From positions 52,718 through 116,717 of the forward strand of contig JAWXCB010000051.1 of NCBI GenBank assembly GCA_034440455.1: a stretch of 64,000 bases of DNA, written 5' to 3'. Every line of letters starts with the position of its first letter. Positions within the stretch are counted from its first letter, which is position 1. Below, in pieces: positions 54,904 to 63,665 of the stretch. This DNA comes from JAWXCB01 sp034440455 (lineage in GTDB: Bacteria; Bacteroidota; Bacteroidia; Chitinophagales; CAIOSU01). A program made the translations under genes and the position numbers. The notes beneath the pieces were generated by a model that saw only the letters and a program-made list of their open reading frames with translations, had not been told where the DNA came from and did no database searches.

Positions 54904-55413
54904 CTACGTGTTTTCCCGTGTAAATTGCCGGATGAAGTCTTTGTGCAGCGGAAACTGCGCGGAGAGTTGCGCGAAAGAGCCTAATTCAAAATCCTTGAAA
55001 TCAAAGCCCGGAGCAAGCGTGCATCCTGCAAGAGTAAAGTTATTTTCATCTAAGGGCTGCGCGGCAAACCAATGATTTGCGGGAATCACTAACTGAAGAT
55101 TTTCTCCTTTTTCAAAATCGCTTCCGAGCATTTTTGTGATTAAAGTTCCTTCCGGTAATAGCACATGAATCTTCAAACTGCATCCGTCATAAAAATGCCA
55201 GACTTCATCTGACTTCAACTTGTGCAAGGCTGAAAATTCATTTCCTTTCAGCAAAAAATAGATTGCGGTGGAAAAATTTCTGCTGCCAAAATAATTCGGC
55301 AAACCTGATGCGGGAATCACGTTCGGTGAACGATAGCTTTCTCGGAAATAGCCGCCTTCGGGATGTGGTTCAAGATGCAGTTGCTCTATCCAATAATCAG
55401 CGGTGTGCGACAT
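54904..55413 (-). CDS. DUF985 cupin-fold protein
   Basis: 169 residues. Motifs of the DUF985 (Cupin_5) group are HPEGGYFRESYRS near the N-terminus, STAIYFLLKGNEFSALHKL with two metal-binding type residues, and GCTLAPGFDFKDFELG near the C-terminus. These proteins are small cytoplasmic cupins of unknown reaction, common in Bacteroidota and others. It is complete and monocistronic. Confidence 0.88.
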   Translation of the reverse strand: MSHTADYWIEQLHLEPHPEGGYFRESYRSPNVIPASGLPNYFGSRNFSTAIYFLLKGNEFSALHKLKSDEVWHFYDGCSLKIHVLLPEGTLITKMLGSDFEKGENLQLVIPANHWFAAQPLDENNFTLAGCTLAPGFDFKDFELGSFAQLSAQFPLHKDFIRQFTRENT

Positions 55414-55482
55414 CGCTGTAAAGATAAGGGCTTCTTTGGGTAATGAAATTTAAAGGGATTGAAAGATTAAAACAGAAATTTC

Positions 55483-55719
55483 TTAGCACGCATTCGCGTT
55501 CGGGCATTCTTTCGGGGTGGGCTTCACACCCTGATGCTCCATGCCGGTAGAATTATTTTGCGGCTGTGGAAACGCGGGCTGCACAAAGGGAAGCGGCTTT
55601 TTATCTGAACAATCTTCTTGAATAACGGGCGACTGGTTGGAGGTAGTGTTTGTGGTTACGCTTGATGAGGAGATGGAAAATAAGAATCCATTGATGAGGA
55701 CAAAAAGAAGCATATTCAT
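55483..55719 (-). CDS. Small proline-rich putative secreted protein
   Basis: 78 residues from the ATG at 55719; a second ATG at 55713 is also possible. A hydrophobic N-terminal stretch (MLLFVLINGFLFSISSSS) looks like a signal peptide, followed by a proline- and cysteine-containing tail (three cysteines). There is no family match by motif. It could be a small secreted peptide or a chance frame; coding potential is moderate. Confidence 0.35.
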   Translation of the reverse strand: MNMLLFVLINGFLFSISSSSVTTNTTSNQSPVIQEDCSDKKPLPFVQPAFPQPQNNSTGMEHQGVKPTPKECPNANAC

Positions 55720-55965
55720 GGCATTGCGATTTAAGTTCTATACCAAATTACGTGAATAACATGAAAAAGGCAGCCTCGCCCGATGGCTTTTTAGACGAAA
55801 GCGCGCTTAATTCAGACAAACGAATTTGTAGCGTTCGTAGCGTATCGTTTGGAATTGCTTCTCCCTGATTTCAGTTTACCGAAGCATTGCGCCATTCAAT
55901 CGGGTGAAAAGCGTTATCTGTCTATGAATGATGAAAAGCGCGACAGCCGCGATTAATTTTATCGT

Positions 55966-56997
55966 ATGAACAGGATGGCGATTCCGAAAATTTTGCAGAC
56001 CAGAGTGTTTTATCACGTTGCGTTTTGGATTGTCTTCGTCACGGTGTTCACGCTGTTCCTCGGCTCGAAGTATGGCTATTGGGAAAGTTTCAAAGACGTG
56101 ACCCGCGAATCGTTTTCTTATGTGCTCGTGGTTTATATCAATATTCTTTTTCTAATTCCGCACTACCTGCTTCAAAGAAAATATGCGCAATACATTTTCT
56201 TTCTGCTTTGTTCGCTTGTCGTGATGGTGCCGGTGCATTCGGCAGTGGAATACTACAACTTCTATAACGTGGAAGAATTAAAGGGACAAGTTCGGCTGGA
56301 GCGGCTGGCATTTTTTTCCCTCATCAATATTTCGCTTGTGCTTGCGCTCACCACCGGGCTAAAGCTGGGCATGGAATGGTTTAAACAGCAGCAGCGCAAC
56401 CAGGAGTTGGAGCGCGAGCGGCTACAGGCGGAATTGAAATTCCTAAAGTCGCAAATCAATCCGCATTTTCTTTTTAATACGCTAAATAATCTCTATGCGC
56501 TGTCGCTTCAAAAGTCGGATAAGGCGCCTGAGATGATTTTGAAACTTTCAGAGATGATGCGTTACCTGCTGTATGAAAGCAATGCGAAAATGGTGCCGCT
56601 TGCGAATGAAATCCGTTGCATGGAGAATTACACTGAACTCGAGCGCATTCGCCAGGACGGGCGAACAAAAATCAATCTTGAAATCAACTGCGCGGAAAAC
56701 GGCAAAATGATTGCGCCCTTGCTGTTCATCCCGTTTTTGAAAAACAGCTTTAAGCATGGCGTAAACAGTGCCATTGAAGCCGGGTGGATTCACATCAAAT
56801 TAGATGAAAAAGAAGGCGCACTTTTTTTTGAAGTAGAAAACAGCAAGCCCATTAAACCAATTAAAAAAGGAAACGAAAACGGTATTGGATTGCAAAACGT
56901 AAAGCGAAGATTAGAACTGATTTATCCGTACAAGCACGAGTTGACGATTTCTGATGCGGCTTCTTACAAAACAAATCTTAAAATTTTATTGAGATGA
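55966..56997 (+). CDS. LytS-type sensor histidine kinase
   Basis: 343 residues. Four membrane segments occupy about 15-140. The phospho-accepting H167 lies in SQINPHFLFNTLNNLY, the His_kinase (PF06580-type) signature. The ATPase part has FKHGVNSAIEAG and GIGLQNVKRRLELIYP. A -7-like TAATTTTA lies 4 bases before the ATG. The response regulator overlaps its end by 4 bases (ATGA), a standard Bacteroidota pair. Confidence 0.92.
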   Translation: MNRMAIPKILQTRVFYHVAFWIVFVTVFTLFLGSKYGYWESFKDVTRESFSYVLVVYINILFLIPHYLLQRKYAQYIFFLLCSLVVMVPVHSAVEYYNFYNVEELKGQVRLERLAFFSLINISLVLALTTGLKLGMEWFKQQQRNQELERERLQAELKFLKSQINPHFLFNTLNNLYALSLQKSDKAPEMILKLSEMMRYLLYESNAKMVPLANEIRCMENYTELERIRQDGRTKINLEINCAENGKMIAPLLFIPFLKNSFKHGVNSAIEAGWIHIKLDEKEGALFFEVENSKPIKPIKKGNENGIGLQNVKRRLELIYPYKHELTISDAASYKTNLKILLR

Positions 56998-57722
56998 AAT
57001 ACAAATGTCTGATTGTTGACGATGAGCCGCTCGCGCTCGATGTGCTGGAAAGCTATATCCACAAAGTGCCAAACCTTCAGCTTGTTGCAAGATGCAGTAA
57101 TGCAATCGAAGCGCTGAGCCAATTGCGCAACCATGACATCTCCATTTTGTTTCTTGATATCCAGATGCCGGAAATCACAGGCGTTGAATTTCTGAAATCG
57201 CTGAAAAATCCTCCTTGTGTGATTTTCACTACTGCTTATTCCGAATATGCGATGGACGGATTCAATCTGGATGCGGTGGATTATCTCTTGAAGCCAATTT
57301 CATTTGACCGTTTTTTAAAAGCAACAAACAAAGCCATTGCGCAACTCACTCCGCTGAAATCGAAGAAAGAAGCCACATCTGTAAATCACGAAAACGAAAG
57401 CGATTTTATTTTCGTGAAATCAGATAAGAAGATTGTAAAAATCGGATTAGACGAAATTCTTTATATCGAAGGACTGAAAGATTATGTAATGATTTTCACG
57501 CCCGCAGGAAGAATCATCACGCTGCAAACAATGAAAAATCTGAAAGAAAAACTTCCGTCTGACCAATTCATTCGCGTGCATCGTTCATTTATCATCTCGC
57601 TGAACAGAGTGAAAAGCATTTCCAATAATTCCGTGGATGTAAACGGAAAACAAATTCCCATTGGAAAACTCTATCGCGACCCATTTATGAAAGTGGTGGA
57701 AAAGGACAGCCTGATTAAGTAG
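56994..57722 (+). CDS. LytTR-family response regulator
   Basis: 242 residues. Receiver domain with phospho-acceptor D55 (FLDIQMPEITG) and KPISFDRFLKA. The C-terminal LytTR DNA-binding domain (about 135-242) has FVKSDKKIVKI, IEGLKDYVMI and FIRVHRSFIISLNRVKSI. It is paired with the LytS kinase by a 4-base overlap. Targets are unknown. The TPR gene starts 29 bases after its stop and may be cotranscribed or have its own box at 57740. Confidence 0.92.
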   Translation: MKYKCLIVDDEPLALDVLESYIHKVPNLQLVARCSNAIEALSQLRNHDISILFLDIQMPEITGVEFLKSLKNPPCVIFTTAYSEYAMDGFNLDAVDYLLKPISFDRFLKATNKAIAQLTPLKSKKEATSVNHENESDFIFVKSDKKIVKIGLDEILYIEGLKDYVMIFTPAGRIITLQTMKNLKEKLPSDQFIRVHRSFIISLNRVKSISNNSVDVNGKQIPIGKLYRDPFMKVVEKDSLIK

Positions 57723-57739
57723 CAGGTGCTTGAATCCTG

Positions 57740-57747
57740 TATCTTTA
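57740..57747 (+). promoter_or_regulatory. -7-like box for the TPR gene
   Basis: TATCTTTA differs from TAnnTTTG at the last base and ends 4 bases before the ATG at 57752, implying a leaderless transcript. Confidence 0.35.
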
Positions 57748-57751
57748 GCGC

Positions 57752-58864
57752 ATGAAGTTTTCTGTTGTTTTTGGTTGTTTCATGCTTGCTTGCTCGCTGC
57801 TTTCCGCGCAAGACCTCTACTATCAGCGCGGGGTTTATAATTATAGTTTGGGAAATTATGAGAATGCGATTGAAGACCTCACACAAAGTTTAGAAATCAC
57901 TCCTAAAGCGCTTGATACTTATTACTATCGCGGCTATTCGTATCTCTATTTGGGCTATCATAAACAAGCATTGAAAGATTTGATGAAAGTTGTGAAGAAC
58001 GGTCCCGAAAACGAGGAGGTTTACAGCGCAGTAGGACATACATATAGCGAAATGGGAGATTATGAGAAGGCGCTGAAGTGGCTGGGCAGGGCGATTGAAC
58101 TCAATCCAAAATTTGCGGAAGCATATAATAATCGCGGAGTGTGCTATCACCGAATGGATGACTTTCGACTGGCAATTCAGGATTTTGACAAAGCTGTTCA
58201 AATAGATACAGCGTATGCACTCGCCTACAACAATCGCGGCTCTGCGCGCTATTACAATCAGAATGTTGCCGCGCCTAATAAAAATGATGTGGAGTTAGCG
58301 ATACAGGATTTCGTGCTTGCGCTTCAATACAATCCGAAGATGACGCTCGCGATGCGCAATCGCGGTGTGGCAAACCGTATCATCGGCAACTATGAGGAAG
58401 CGTTGAAAAATCTCGATAAAGCAATTGAGATGGATGCAACGCTCGCGGAAAATTATTTAGAACGGGCGCGTACAAATGCGCAGGCGGGCAAGAATGAAAA
58501 AGCAATTGAAGATTTTATGACCGTTGTAAAACTGAATCCTGCGAATGCTGATGCATTTATTGAAATGGGAAATGCAAAATCAAAGTTGGGATATTACAAT
58601 GAAGCGATTGAAGACCAGATACGCGCGGTCCAGGTAAACCCTGATTACACCACGTTAGCATACTATAATAGTGCCTGCAATTATGCGCTGATGCGCAATA
58701 AAAACGCGATGCTGGATTATTTGGAGAAATGCCGGAAGAAAAAATATTTCAAAGAAAGAGAGAGCTACAAGCGCTTTTTGCAGGATACTGATTTCGAAAA
58801 CTTCCGCACTGACGAAGACTTTTTGAAATTTCAACAGCGTGTTGCAAAGGGCGTGAAGAACTGA
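57752..58864 (+). CDS. Exported TPR-repeat protein
   Basis: 370 residues. A signal peptide (about 1-19) is followed by about eight tetratricopeptide repeats, typical blocks being YENAIEDLTQSLEITP, YEKALKWLGRAIELNP and YEEALKNLDKAIEMDA. The C-terminal 60 residues are charged and helical. It is probably a periplasmic protein-protein interaction scaffold. No catalytic domain is visible. It lies downstream of the LytS/LytTR pair. Confidence 0.8.
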   Translation: MKFSVVFGCFMLACSLLSAQDLYYQRGVYNYSLGNYENAIEDLTQSLEITPKALDTYYYRGYSYLYLGYHKQALKDLMKVVKNGPENEEVYSAVGHTYSEMGDYEKALKWLGRAIELNPKFAEAYNNRGVCYHRMDDFRLAIQDFDKAVQIDTAYALAYNNRGSARYYNQNVAAPNKNDVELAIQDFVLALQYNPKMTLAMRNRGVANRIIGNYEEALKNLDKAIEMDATLAENYLERARTNAQAGKNEKAIEDFMTVVKLNPANADAFIEMGNAKSKLGYYNEAIEDQIRAVQVNPDYTTLAYYNSACNYALMRNKNAMLDYLEKCRKKKYFKERESYKRFLQDTDFENFRTDEDFLKFQQRVAKGVKN

Positions 58865-58879
58865 TTTGTAAGGAGCGTG

Positions 58880-58898
58880 GCTTTTCCCCTTTTAGGGG
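58880..58898. repeat. TTTCCCC-tttta-GGGGAAA hairpin
   Basis: A 7-bp perfect stem with a 5-base loop just after the TPR gene. It may be a terminator, but resembles other intergenic CCCC/GGGG repeats of the window. Confidence 0.4.
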
Positions 58899-58977
58899 AA
58901 ATACAAAGGGGTATTTTAATGAATAGTCTCATCACAATTTATCCGTCTGCTTTGAGTTAAATAACTTTCAATTTAGA

Positions 58978-59703
58978 ATGGCTCCACCTAAACGCTCCGT
59001 CATCTGCTTGCTGCTGATTATCTGCGCAACATTCACCTCATTTGCGCAGGATTCCACCATTCTTGTGAAAGGTACAGTTGTTCAGCATCCGGCAATAGGT
59101 TTCGGTGATTTCATCATTGTGAATCTTACAACCGGCAGGGGAGAGTTTGGGAAAAGTGATGGCACTTTTGAAATAAAAATCAAACCCAAACAGGATATCC
59201 GCGTTTCCTGCCTTGGATTTAAAACGGTGACGGTGAGTTTCCGCGATTCGGTTTACAAACCAATTTATCATGTGCGTGTGGAGATGAAGCAATTGACCAT
59301 CCAATTTGATAAACCCGTCATCATCCGTCCGCAACCTACTTATAAAGATTTAGAGGAGGCGCGTGAAAAAATCGGAACCACAGAATATGAACCGATTATC
59401 GCAAGCCCGGTTGATGCATTCAGCAGTCCTATTACTGCGCTTTATCAAAAATTCAGCAGAAAGGAACAAGAGAAGCGAGAGTACGTTGAGTTGATGAACC
59501 AGAAGCAATTAGAACAAGCGTTGAAAGATATTACGCGCTATCATATTGATTCAGGCTTGTTTGAATTGGAAGAAGATGAAATTGTGTTATTTATTTCCAC
59601 TTGCCCGCTTGAGCAGGATTTTGTGAAATACGCATCGCTTTATGAAGTGAGCATAGCGTTGCAGAACTGCTATGCAAAATTTAAAAACCAGAGGAGGTAT
59701 TGA
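58978..59703 (+). CDS. Secreted protein with carboxypeptidase-regulatory-like domain
   Basis: 241 residues. A signal peptide ends near FTSFAQ. The region 25-105 resembles the CarboxypepD_reg-like beta-sandwich (GTVVQHPAIGFGDFIIVNL, GEFGKSDGTFEIKI, VSCLGFKTVTVSF), common in TonB-dependent receptor plugs and Bacteroidota exoproteins. The second half is helical and charged (residues 120-241) and has no known domain. Function is unknown; it probably sits in the periplasm. Confidence 0.7.
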   Translation: MAPPKRSVICLLLIICATFTSFAQDSTILVKGTVVQHPAIGFGDFIIVNLTTGRGEFGKSDGTFEIKIKPKQDIRVSCLGFKTVTVSFRDSVYKPIYHVRVEMKQLTIQFDKPVIIRPQPTYKDLEEAREKIGTTEYEPIIASPVDAFSSPITALYQKFSRKEQEKREYVELMNQKQLEQALKDITRYHIDSGLFELEEDEIVLFISTCPLEQDFVKYASLYEVSIALQNCYAKFKNQRRY

Positions 59704-59791
59704 TTTAGAGAGAGTTTAAGGTTTTTAGCGCGGCTGCATTATTATACCCGCTTTCAAATTTCAGGCTTCAAACTAAATGCTTTGCTATCTA

Positions 59792-60043
59792 TCAATAAAT
59801 ATCTTTTCTGTGTCCCACATTGATGACATCCACAACAAGCATATTGTCAAAAATATCATAGAGGATGCGGTAATCAGCAACACGGATACGATAGCCATCC
59901 CTTCCCTTTAGTTTTTTGCAGCCCGATGGACGGGGATTGTCCGCAAGATTATAAATGCCTTTTTTGATGTTGGAATAATACGGCTCAGAAATTTTTTCAA
60001 GAGCCTTAATGGCTCTTTTCTTTAAAGTCACACTGTAAGCCAT
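59792..60043 (-). CDS. RelE/ParE-type toxin
   Basis: 83 residues with the RelE fold pattern: KALEKISEPYYSNIKKGIY, CKKLKGRDGYRIRVADYRI and a C-terminal VVDVINVGHRKDIY. Many relatives are ribosome-dependent mRNA endonucleases, others ParE gyrase inhibitors. The gene overlaps the antitoxin by 1 base. It lies at the boundary after the TolC-HlyD operon on the same strand. Confidence 0.88.
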   Translation of the reverse strand: MAYSVTLKKRAIKALEKISEPYYSNIKKGIYNLADNPRPSGCKKLKGRDGYRIRVADYRILYDIFDNMLVVDVINVGHRKDIY

Positions 60044-60252
60044 TACTTTGACTTGCGTTTAGCTTCAATCATTTTAAAGGCTTTGTCAATGGGAATAGAA
60101 GGCTCTTTAGATTTTTTAGCTTCGTCATAGAGGCGAATGTCTTCCAGTTCCTCAAGCTCTTCCAGAATCACTTTAAAATCCTTTAGGGGAAGCACTACGG
60201 ATATTTTTTTGCCCGAGTTGTCGGTAATATATTGTGGACGCACTGTTAACAT
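60043..60252 (-). CDS. RelB/Phd-like antitoxin
   Basis: 69 residues. An N-terminal small beta region (MLTVRPQYITDNSGKKISVV) is followed by a helical toxin-binding region. It precedes the RelE toxin with a 1-base overlap, the normal order for type II modules. It would repress its own promoter. Confidence 0.8.
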   Translation of the reverse strand: MLTVRPQYITDNSGKKISVVLPLKDFKVILEELEELEDIRLYDEAKKSKEPSIPIDKAFKMIEAKRKSK

Positions 60253-60324
60253 GTCTGAATTATTTTGCTGGAATTATAGAGCGATGCTTTGCATAGTTGT
60301 GAAGTTAATGCAAAAACTTTTTGC

Positions 60325-61623
60325 TTATTCCTCTTCCTTCTTCAATTCCTTCACCACTTCAATCTTATCCCCGTTTTTCAGCGTGCGCGAGATTGCGCGG
60401 TAGGGACCTGTCACTACTGCCATCGTTTCATCTACGCCTTCTTTGATTTGAATGTATTTATCGTCCTGAATTCCGGTTTTAACTTTCACCGATTTTGCTT
60501 TTCCGTTTTCATGCACGAAGACAATCTCTTCTTTTTCCGTTTCCTTTTTTTCCTCCTCCTCCGATTCGCGAATGGTTACGCATTGTATCGAAACGGACAA
60601 CGCATCTTTGATCAAATCTGTTTTTATTTCAGCCGTTGCCGACATGCCGGGCTTGAACGGAAACGGATTGGTTGCCGAAACAAGCGCTTTGTAAGAATCA
60701 GGCAACACACTGATTTTCACGGTGAAATTGGTTACCTGCTCTGAAGAAAGAATTGCACCCGTGCTTGCTGAGTTGGCGATATGCCGCACGATGCCTTTGA
60801 ATTTTTTATCTATGAACGCATCCACTTCAAGTTCAACCGTGTCGTTGAGGCTCACGCGCACAATATCATTTTCACTCACGTCCACCTGCACCTCCATCTT
60901 GCTGAGGTCAGCAATCGTAAGCATCTCCGTGCCCGAGAACTGCGCGGTGCCCACCACACGCTCGCCTTTCTTCACATTCAGCTTGGAAAGAATCCCTTCC
61001 ATCGGAGCATACACTTTTGTCTTGGTAAGATTATCCTGCGCCTCTTTGAATCCTGCCTCCGCGCTCTTCACACTGAATGCCGCTCCTTTCACGCTTTCTT
61101 CCGCAGCTTTCAACTCCCCTTCCGCGCTTTTAAAAGCGGCAACTGCATTATCATAATCTGCTTGTGCTAACACTTTCTCCTGGTAGAGTTTTATATTTCT
61201 GTCAAAAGTTGTTTTTGCATTTTCATACTGCGCCTGCACTTGAATGATGCGGGCATTTGCATTGGCGAGCGTTGCTTTCGATTGGTTCACCATCGCTTCT
61301 GCCTGCTCTACAATGGATTGATAAGTGTCGGGTCGAATGGTAAACAACAAGTCGCCTTTCTTCACGGAGTCGCCTTCTTCAAAAAAGAGGTCAACAATTT
61401 CGCCCGACACATCGGGGCTGATTTTCACTTCTGTTTCCGGGAAAATTTTTCCGCTGGCGGAAACGGTTTCTTCAATCGTGTGTCTGCCCGCTTTTTCAAC
61501 AGTGACTTCTGTGGCGTTGCCTCCGCCTATCCAGCCTTGCTTTTTCCCAACAATCGCAACGGTTGCAAGAATTGCAACAAACGCAGCGAGCAGGATAATG
61601 AGTTTCCAGGAAGAATTTTGCAT
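60325..61623 (-). CDS. HlyD-family periplasmic adaptor (MFP)
   Basis: 432 residues. An N-terminal membrane anchor (about 8-28) is followed by a lipoyl/barrel region, a long coiled-coil hairpin (about 95-190) and beta-barrel domains with a C-terminal extension rich in glutamate (EEEEKKETEKEE). It is an adaptor of RND or ABC tripartite efflux or export systems. Its ATG overlaps the TolC stop by one base. No inner-membrane pump follows; the next gene on the strand is an antitoxin. Confidence 0.88.
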   Translation of the reverse strand: MQNSSWKLIILLAAFVAILATVAIVGKKQGWIGGGNATEVTVEKAGRHTIEETVSASGKIFPETEVKISPDVSGEIVDLFFEEGDSVKKGDLLFTIRPDTYQSIVEQAEAMVNQSKATLANANARIIQVQAQYENAKTTFDRNIKLYQEKVLAQADYDNAVAAFKSAEGELKAAEESVKGAAFSVKSAEAGFKEAQDNLTKTKVYAPMEGILSKLNVKKGERVVGTAQFSGTEMLTIADLSKMEVQVDVSENDIVRVSLNDTVELEVDAFIDKKFKGIVRHIANSASTGAILSSEQVTNFTVKISVLPDSYKALVSATNPFPFKPGMSATAEIKTDLIKDALSVSIQCVTIRESEEEEKKETEKEEIVFVHENGKAKSVKVKTGIQDDKYIQIKEGVDETMAVVTGPYRAISRTLKNGDKIEVVKELKKEEE

Positions 61624-63044
61624 CAGTTCAACGTAATCGGGTTGCCAAGATAGAAATCCAAAACTTTCAGTTTGAAAATATAATCATACTTCGACTGAAT
61701 CAATTCGCTTTGCACGGCAAGCAGATTGTTGCTCGCGGTGGAATACTCCAGCGTGTTTGCCGCGCCCAGGTTGAATTTTTTTGTGACGTATTCAAACGAG
61801 CGCTCTAATGCCGACACGCTGTTTTGCGCGGCAAGAAATTTCTGGTAAGCCGCTTTTGCATCCGCATAGGCAACATACACATCACTCTTCAACTGGTCTT
61901 GCACGGCTTTCAGATTATACTCCGCTTTCACCGCCTGCAACTCCATGTTCTTCACTGCGGTGCGCGTTTGCAGCCCGTTGAAGAGCGGCACAGATAAGCT
62001 GAATCCAAGCGAATGATACAGGTTATCGCTGTATTGCCCGAGGAAGGGCGCATTCTCATAAATCGGTTGTGTAAAAATTGTTCTCACAGGCGTGAAGGAG
62101 CCATCATCCACATAGCCGATTAAAATATTTTGCTGGTCCACATCAGCCGTGATGCGCCTTGCGATGCTCGAATGATTTGTGCGCAGGTTGTAAAAAAACG
62201 ACAGACTCGGATAATACAGCCCGCGCATTGCAGAAAGACTTTTCTTCGCGCTCAGCACACCGTATGTTGCGCTTTGCACCGAAGCCTGGTTGCCCAGCGC
62301 TATTGCATAAATGGACTTTGCATTATTCTCTCTTAACACAGCAGGGGCGCTCATGCTGATTGCAGGAATTTCAACATCAAATACCGCAGGGTCGTCCAAT
62401 TGCAACAGAATGGCGAGGCTCAACTTCGATAGCTCAACGCCATTTGCCGAAACGATGTAGGTGAACGTGTCCGTAGCCTGCTGCGCTAATACATCCAATA
62501 GATTTCCTTCGGGCAACACGCCCGCGTTCACCAATTTTTTTGTTTGTTCCACCTGGTCGCTGCTCAGTTTCAGCCGCTCTTCAGCAGTTTTTTGCGCTTC
62601 GGTATTCAGCAAAATTTGCAGAAACGAAGAAGTGATATTGAGCGAAATCGTGTTCGCAACATCTTCCGTAGTTGACTGGCTGGCGAGCACGTCAAACTTG
62701 CGTTGGTTCAGCGTGTTGATTTTATTCAGCCCGTTGAACAGCGTAACTCCGCTCGTTCCTGAGAGGGAACCGGTCTGTATGCGCTGGTTCACAAACTCAT
62801 ACGTAGTAGGGTCAATGGAGCGACCGAAATTCACCCCGTAGGAGAGGTCGCCATTGATGCTGGGAAGAAAATCGGCATACGCCTGCGTGCGTTGGTTGCG
62901 CGCAGCCTCCTCGTTGAGCCGCGTTTGCTTGATTTGCAGGTTGTTTTCCAGCGCATGTTTAAGGCACTGCTCCAGCGTCCATTTCTCCTGGGCGTGTGCA
63001 ATGAAAACCGGAATCAGCAGAAAAAATGCAATGAATCTTGCCAT
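61623..63044 (-). CDS. TolC-family outer-membrane efflux protein
   Basis: 473 residues from the ATG at 63044, with the signal peptide MARFIAFFLLIPVFIAHAQ. The two-fold repeated OEP domain has WTLEQCLKHALENNLQIKQT at its start and repeated helical pairs. It would form the outer-membrane channel of a tripartite exporter with the HlyD protein. A -7 box TACTTTTG lies at 63069-63062, 17 bases before the ATG. It is the first gene of the operon. Confidence 0.9.
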   Translation of the reverse strand: MARFIAFFLLIPVFIAHAQEKWTLEQCLKHALENNLQIKQTRLNEEAARNQRTQAYADFLPSINGDLSYGVNFGRSIDPTTYEFVNQRIQTGSLSGTSGVTLFNGLNKINTLNQRKFDVLASQSTTEDVANTISLNITSSFLQILLNTEAQKTAEERLKLSSDQVEQTKKLVNAGVLPEGNLLDVLAQQATDTFTYIVSANGVELSKLSLAILLQLDDPAVFDVEIPAISMSAPAVLRENNAKSIYAIALGNQASVQSATYGVLSAKKSLSAMRGLYYPSLSFFYNLRTNHSSIARRITADVDQQNILIGYVDDGSFTPVRTIFTQPIYENAPFLGQYSDNLYHSLGFSLSVPLFNGLQTRTAVKNMELQAVKAEYNLKAVQDQLKSDVYVAYADAKAAYQKFLAAQNSVSALERSFEYVTKKFNLGAANTLEYSTASNNLLAVQSELIQSKYDYIFKLKVLDFYLGNPITLN

Positions 63045-63061
63045 CAATGAAAAGAGGAACG

Positions 63062-63069
63062 CAAAAGTA
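63062..63069 (-). promoter_or_regulatory. -7 box of the tolC-hlyD operon
   Basis: The minus strand reads TACTTTTG, an exact TAnnTTTG match, 17 bases before the ATG at 63044. Confidence 0.55.
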
Positions 63070-63134
63070 GCGAATTTGCTTTAGGCTCAGGTAAACAATA
63101 GATGAGGAGCGAATGTTTTTAGACGAGAGTAGGG

Positions 63135-63178
63135 GGCGCGTACTGACCTCATTTCTTTAGCGCATTGTTCGGTAGCGC
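63135..63178. repeat. 44-bp dispersed repeat, copy B
   Basis: Matches 8260-8303 at 37 of 44 positions with no gaps. It begins the gene-free right end of the window. Confidence 0.6.
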
Positions 63179-63220
63179 TGACAGCAGAAGGGCAGCAGTG
63201 TCTTTCAGCAAAGCAACAGT

Positions 63221-63255
63221 TCCCGTCATTGCGAGGCTCTGCGAAGCAATCCCCC
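63221..63255. repeat. REP-like palindrome (CGTCATTGCGAGG type)
   Basis: The block CCGTCATTGCGAGG...GAAGCAATCCCCC has ATTGC and GCAAT as inverted arms. This is a widespread bacterial REP motif. Confidence 0.6.
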
Positions 63256-63262
63256 CTGTTCC

Positions 63263-63634
63263 CGTCATTCTGAGCGGAGACCTACGCAGCAGTTTACCCC
63301 GCTCTGCGCATTGGCGTCAACCTAAGCATCAACTTTTATGTCATCCCTTCATGATTTCAAGGTGATTCAGTCAATTTATTTCTATAATAATGTCACTCCT
63401 TCAGAGTTAAAATGCAATCAATCCCGAAGGGATGAAATTATTATAGTAATGGAAAAAATGGGTATCCCAAACCCCGAAGGGGTGGAATAAATTTTGTGAT
63501 AAGAAATCTCCGAAATCAAAACACAGCAAGGAGTTCGAGCAGAATTATCAAAATTAGGTTGACGCCAATTCGCTCTGCGGGGAAGAATCTCTCATCTATG
63601 AAGTGTGAGATGCTTCGCTTTGCTCAGCATGACG
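63263..63634. repeat. REP-like palindrome split by a MITE-like element
   Basis: CGTCATTCTGAGC (63263-63275) and GCTCAGCATGACG (63622-63634) are outer arms of one palindrome (12 of 13 pairs). Its centre would be CCCCGC/GCGGGG but is interrupted by the 262-bp element at 63309-63570. Confidence 0.65.
63309..63570. mobile_element. MITE-like element with terminal inverted repeats and 9-bp target duplication
   Basis: The left end CATTGGCGTCAACCTAA and the right end TTAGGTTGACGCCAATT are inverted repeats with 16 matching bases. CGCTCTGCG occurs directly on both sides (63300-63308 and 63571-63579), a 9-base target duplication. The 262-base body has no open frame and two small hairpins, ATCCCGAAGGGAT (63421-63433) and ACCCCGAAGGGGT (63471-63483). 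It is probably moved in trans by an IS transposase with the same ends. Confidence 0.8.
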
Positions 63635-63665
63635 TCTTCATTCACATTTAAAAAAAAATCTCCAA

